Below, in pieces: positions 61,215 through 64,000 of a stretch of 64,000 bases of DNA. The notes under the pieces were generated by a model. That model was not told where the DNA came from, searched no databases, and saw only the letters and a list, made by a program, of their open reading frames with translations. Source of the DNA: JANXUC01 sp964619065 (GTDB taxonomy: Bacteria; Acidobacteriota; Terriglobia; Terriglobales; Acidobacteriaceae); assembly GCA_964619065.1 (NCBI GenBank), contig CAZUCC010000011.1:23824-87823 (forward strand), written 5' to 3'. The stretch's first letter is position 1; each line of letters opens with the position of its first letter. The position numbers were made by a program, and so were the translations under genes.

Positions 61215-62075
61215 GTGAAGAATAAACTCCAACTCGTATTGCCGGCCCTGCTGCTGGTCGCTATGGCTGGACAGGCTGCGGCGCAAATGAAGGGAGACAT
61301 CGTCAAGTGGAACATCCCGCCTTCCAGCGACCGTCTGCCCACGCTCAAGGCCGTTGGGATTACGCAGCGTCTGGACGAGCAGGTTCCGCTCGACCTGCAG
61401 TTCCGCGACGAGACTGGCAAGCCCGTCCGCTTAAGTGATTACTTCGGCAAGCGCCCCGTGATTCTCAACTTGGCTTACTACGGCTGCACCATGCTGTGTG
61501 GCGAAGTCCAAAGCGGAATTATTGGGTCGTTGCGGGCGCTGCAATTTAATCCCGCCACCGACTTCGACATCGTGACTGTCAGCTTTGATCCCCACGAAAC
61601 AGTCGAACAGGCCGCTGCCAAGAAGAAGTCCCTGCTGCTTCGCTATCACCGCCCCGGCGCAGAACAGGGTTGGCACTTTCTCACCGGCGATCAACATAAC
61701 ATCGAAGCGCTGACCAAGTCCGTGGGTTTCGATTATCAATACGATCCGGGCTCCGGACAGTGGGCTCATGCGGCAGCGGTCGTGGTGCTCACGCCGCAAG
61801 GCAAGATTTCCAAGTACTTCTACGGGGTGGAGTTCGCTCCGAAAGACCTGCGCTTCGGCCTGATTGAAGCGTCGGAAAACAAAATTGGCACCGTGGTGGA
61901 TCAGATGCTGCTCTACTGTTACCACTACAACCCGGCCACGGGGAAATATGGCGCTGTCATCATGAATGTGCTCCGGCTGGCGGGTGCGGCCACTGCGCTC
62001 ATTCTGGGCGGTTTCGTCTTCATTATGTTTCGCCGAGATTCGTCCCTTCAGACGCATTCGGCACGGATTGGATAG
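61215..62075 (+). CDS. SCO1/SenC-family copper chaperone
   Basis: A 286-residue protein with signal peptide (LPALLLVAMAGQAAAQ), thioredoxin-like domain with the copper-binding pair Cys91 and Cys95 (YYGCTMLCGEV) and the third ligand His in GQWAHAAAVVV, and a C-terminal helix (AATALILGGFVFIMF). It delivers copper to the CuA site of oxidase subunit II, encoded next. Starts at GTG with GGGAG upstream. The C-terminal anchor is unusual among simple SCO proteins. Confidence 0.88.
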   Translation: MKNKLQLVLPALLLVAMAGQAAAQMKGDIVKWNIPPSSDRLPTLKAVGITQRLDEQVPLDLQFRDETGKPVRLSDYFGKRPVILNLAYYGCTMLCGEVQSGIIGSLRALQFNPATDFDIVTVSFDPHETVEQAAAKKKSLLLRYHRPGAEQGWHFLTGDQHNIEALTKSVGFDYQYDPGSGQWAHAAAVVVLTPQGKISKYFYGVEFAPKDLRFGLIEASENKIGTVVDQMLLYCYHYNPATGKYGAVIMNVLRLAGAATALILGGFVFIMFRRDSSLQTHSARIG

Positions 62076-62077
62076 AC

Positions 62078-63082
62078 ATGGGCGATACTCCATTTTGGCC
62101 TGAGTCAGCGTCGAACTGGGCGCCTGGCGTGGACGGCCTCTATATTTTTCTGGTTCTTGTGTCGGCGGTGATGTGTGTCCTCATCTTTGGTGCGGTGGCG
62201 TATCTTTCCGTCAAGTACCGCCGCCAGCCGGGCGTACAGCCAACGCCCATCGAAGGTTCGCACCTGCTGGAGATCACCTGGTCGGTGCTCCCCATGTTCT
62301 TCTTCTTTGCTTTTTTCCTGGGTGGCGCGCTGATTTACTTCCACGAGCGAACGCCTCCGCAGGGAGCCACCGAAGTCTATGTTGTTGCTAAGCAATGGAT
62401 GTGGAAACTGGAGCACCCGGAAGGACAGCGGGAAATCAATACACTGCATGTGCCGCTCGGCAAGGATGTGAAGCTCATCATGACCTCCATGGACGTGATT
62501 CACAGCTTCTACATCCCTGCGTTTCGCATTAAGCAGGATGTGTTGCCGGGGCGTTACAGTATCTTGTGGTTTCGCGCCACGCAGGCGGGAACGTATCATC
62601 TATTTTGCGCGGAGTACTGTGGCACGCAGCACTCCGCCATGATCGGCAGCATCATCGTGCAGCCGCCGGCGGAATACCAGGCGTGGCTGAACGGCGGCAG
62701 TTCGAACACGCCGCTGGCGCAGACTGGGGAAAAGGCATTTGCCGAGCTGGGCTGCGTAACCTGTCATCGCTCGGATGCGCAAGGCCGAGGGCCGGTCCTG
62801 GCCGGCGTTTATGGGAAGCCGGTTTCGCTCGAAGATGGCCGCACGGTAGCCGTGGATGAAAACTATGTGCGGGAATCGATTCTCGATCCCGGCGCAAAAA
62901 TCGTCGCCGGATTCAAACCGGTCATGCCGACCTTCCAGGGCATGATCAGCGAAGAGCAGTTGGCTGCGCTGGTGGCTTATGTGAAGTCGCTGACGCCTGC
63001 CGCGGGGCAGCCTGCCGGCACGGTTACTGCGAAGGCTGAGCCGCAAAAGCCGCAACCGAGTAAGACAGGTAAGGTGCATTAA
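62078..63082 (+). CDS. coxB: Cytochrome c oxidase subunit II with fused cytochrome c (caa3 type)
   Basis: A 334-residue protein. Two membrane helices, then the CuA domain with His142 and FCAEYCGTQHSAM (Cys177, Cys181, His185, Met188), then a cytochrome c domain with CVTCH (226-230). It accepts electrons from ActA/ActE and hands them to heme a. Start two bases after the SCO gene. The fusion identifies a caa3 oxidase. Confidence 0.93.
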   Translation: MGDTPFWPESASNWAPGVDGLYIFLVLVSAVMCVLIFGAVAYLSVKYRRQPGVQPTPIEGSHLLEITWSVLPMFFFFAFFLGGALIYFHERTPPQGATEVYVVAKQWMWKLEHPEGQREINTLHVPLGKDVKLIMTSMDVIHSFYIPAFRIKQDVLPGRYSILWFRATQAGTYHLFCAEYCGTQHSAMIGSIIVQPPAEYQAWLNGGSSNTPLAQTGEKAFAELGCVTCHRSDAQGRGPVLAGVYGKPVSLEDGRTVAVDENYVRESILDPGAKIVAGFKPVMPTFQGMISEEQLAALVAYVKSLTPAAGQPAGTVTAKAEPQKPQPSKTGKVH

Positions 63083-63085
63083 GTT

Positions 63086-64000
63086 ATGGCGACCGCAGTC
63101 CTACCACAACCTCGGACGAATTACTTGAATGCGGAGCATGGCGTGAAGTCGTGGCTGTTGACCACGGACCACAAGCGTATCGCCATCCTCTACATGCTCG
63201 TTGTCACGTTCTTCTTTTTCATTGGGGGAATTTACGCGCTGCTCATTCGCCTGGAGTTGCTGACCCCGGCGGGCGATCTGGTGCAGGCCGATACCTACAA
63301 CCGGCTGTTCAGCGGACACGGAATCGTCATGGTGTTTTTCTTCCTGATTCCGGTTGTGCCGGCCATTCTGGGGAACTTCCTGGTGCCAATCATGATTGGC
63401 GCCAAGGATCTGGCTTTTCCGCGCATCAATCTGTTGAGCTGGTACCTCTACGTCATCGCTGGCGGTTTGATGCTGCACGTGATCCTGACCGGTGGCGTGG
63501 ATACGGGATGGACCTTCTACACTCCTTACAGTACGGCGTTCGCGAGCCCTAAAGTTGTCGAAGCGGGCATGGCTGCGTTTATCAACGGCTTTTCTTCCAT
63601 CTTTACCGGGCTGAACTTTATCGTCACGATTCACCGCATGCGCGCGCCCGGCATGACCTGGTCGCGCCTGCCGCTGTTCATCTGGGCCAACTATGCCACC
63701 AGCCTGATCATGGTTCTGGGCACGCCGGTGATCGCTATCACCCTGGTGCTGCTGGTGCTGGAGCGAGTGTTCCACCTCGGAATCTTCGATCCTAAACTCG
63801 GCGGCGATCCGCTGCTGTTCCAGCACTTATTCTGGTTCTATTCGCATCCCGCCGTTTACATCATGATTTTGCCGTCGATGGGTGTCATCAGCGAACTCAT
63901 CGCCTGTTTCTCGCGCAAGCGCATTTTTGGATTCCAGTTCGTTGCCCTGTCAAGCGTGGCTATTGCGGTCCTTGGCTTTTTGGTCTGGGCGCACCACATG
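63086..64000 (+). CDS. coxA: Cytochrome c oxidase subunit I (partial, runs off window)
   Basis: The first 305 residues of the heme-copper oxidase catalytic subunit; the right edge cuts the gene. Visible are helix I (ILYMLVVTFFFFIGGIYALL), the heme a ligand His in LFSGHGIVMVFFFLIP, and the CuB region FWFYSHPAVYIMILPSMG with the His-Tyr-type block, ending in VWAHHM. It reduces oxygen to water and pumps protons. It is three bases after coxB. Confidence 0.95.
   Translation, partial: MATAVLPQPRTNYLNAEHGVKSWLLTTDHKRIAILYMLVVTFFFFIGGIYALLIRLELLTPAGDLVQADTYNRLFSGHGIVMVFFFLIPVVPAILGNFLVPIMIGAKDLAFPRINLLSWYLYVIAGGLMLHVILTGGVDTGWTFYTPYSTAFASPKVVEAGMAAFINGFSSIFTGLNFIVTIHRMRAPGMTWSRLPLFIWANYATSLIMVLGTPVIAITLVLLVLERVFHLGIFDPKLGGDPLLFQHLFWFYSHPAVYIMILPSMGVISELIACFSRKRIFGFQFVALSSVAIAVLGFLVWAHHM

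Overview
The window looks like a chromosome segment of an acidobacterium, probably a soil Terriglobia/Koribacter-like lineage. The basis is gene content: an alternative complex III plus caa3 oxidase operon, a secreted DUF1800/DUF1501 pair with Ig-like repeats, PEGA and TonB fusion proteins, a hopanoid-type glycosyltransferase and a DinB protein. This is inference; there is no rRNA or phylogenetic marker here to prove it.

Layout. 1-2645: a compact, overlapping three-gene cassette (Dam-type adenine methylase, four-helix membrane protein, DGQHR-domain protein) that looks like a DNA-modification or defence module and may continue left of the window. 2724-3120: RNase P RNA on the minus strand. 3269-5932: two MacB-type ABC permeases; the only matching ATPase in the window is 36 kb away at 41987-42688. 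5972-8973: an HpnI-like glycosyltransferase and a GT39-type membrane glycosyltransferase. 9109-11190: a histidine kinase and a zinc-ribbon protein. 11226-13409: an arsenic locus (arsR divergent from arsI, aqpS-like channel, arsC) with no ArsB or Acr3 pump. 13431-21433: regulatory and envelope genes, including a predicted pseudokinase with PEGA repeats, PhoU, and a receiver-TonB fusion. 21788-25591: the DUF1800/DUF1501 secreted pair.

25716-41606 is an integrated element of 15.87 kb. It sits in the 3' end of a tRNA-Cys gene, is bounded by a 25-bp direct repeat, and has its tyrosine integrase next to the intact tRNA. It carries an excisionase-like protein, a small terminase subunit, an S49 prohead protease, an HK97-type capsid protein, a gp10-type tail protein, a tape-measure protein, a primase-polymerase, a methylase-nuclease fusion and several unknown cargo genes. 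I find no large terminase, portal, baseplate or lysis cassette. The best reading is a phage satellite or a streamlined defective prophage. A small zinc-ribbon gene (29235-29411) and a repeat-rich, possible replication origin (27023-27152) belong to it.

41582-52746: tRNA-Cys, tRNA-Gly, the ABC ATPase, a response regulator, PhzF-like protein, a selenocysteine tRNA (selC), secreted esterase, beta-propeller, DinB, quinone reductase, DEAD-box helicase and aldehyde dehydrogenase. 52986-64000: a respiratory operon with ActA, B, C, D, E, F, a small associated membrane protein, a SCO copper chaperone, CoxB with fused cytochrome c, and CoxA cut by the window edge. It encodes electron flow from quinol through alternative complex III to a caa3 oxidase, with SCO metallating the CuA site.
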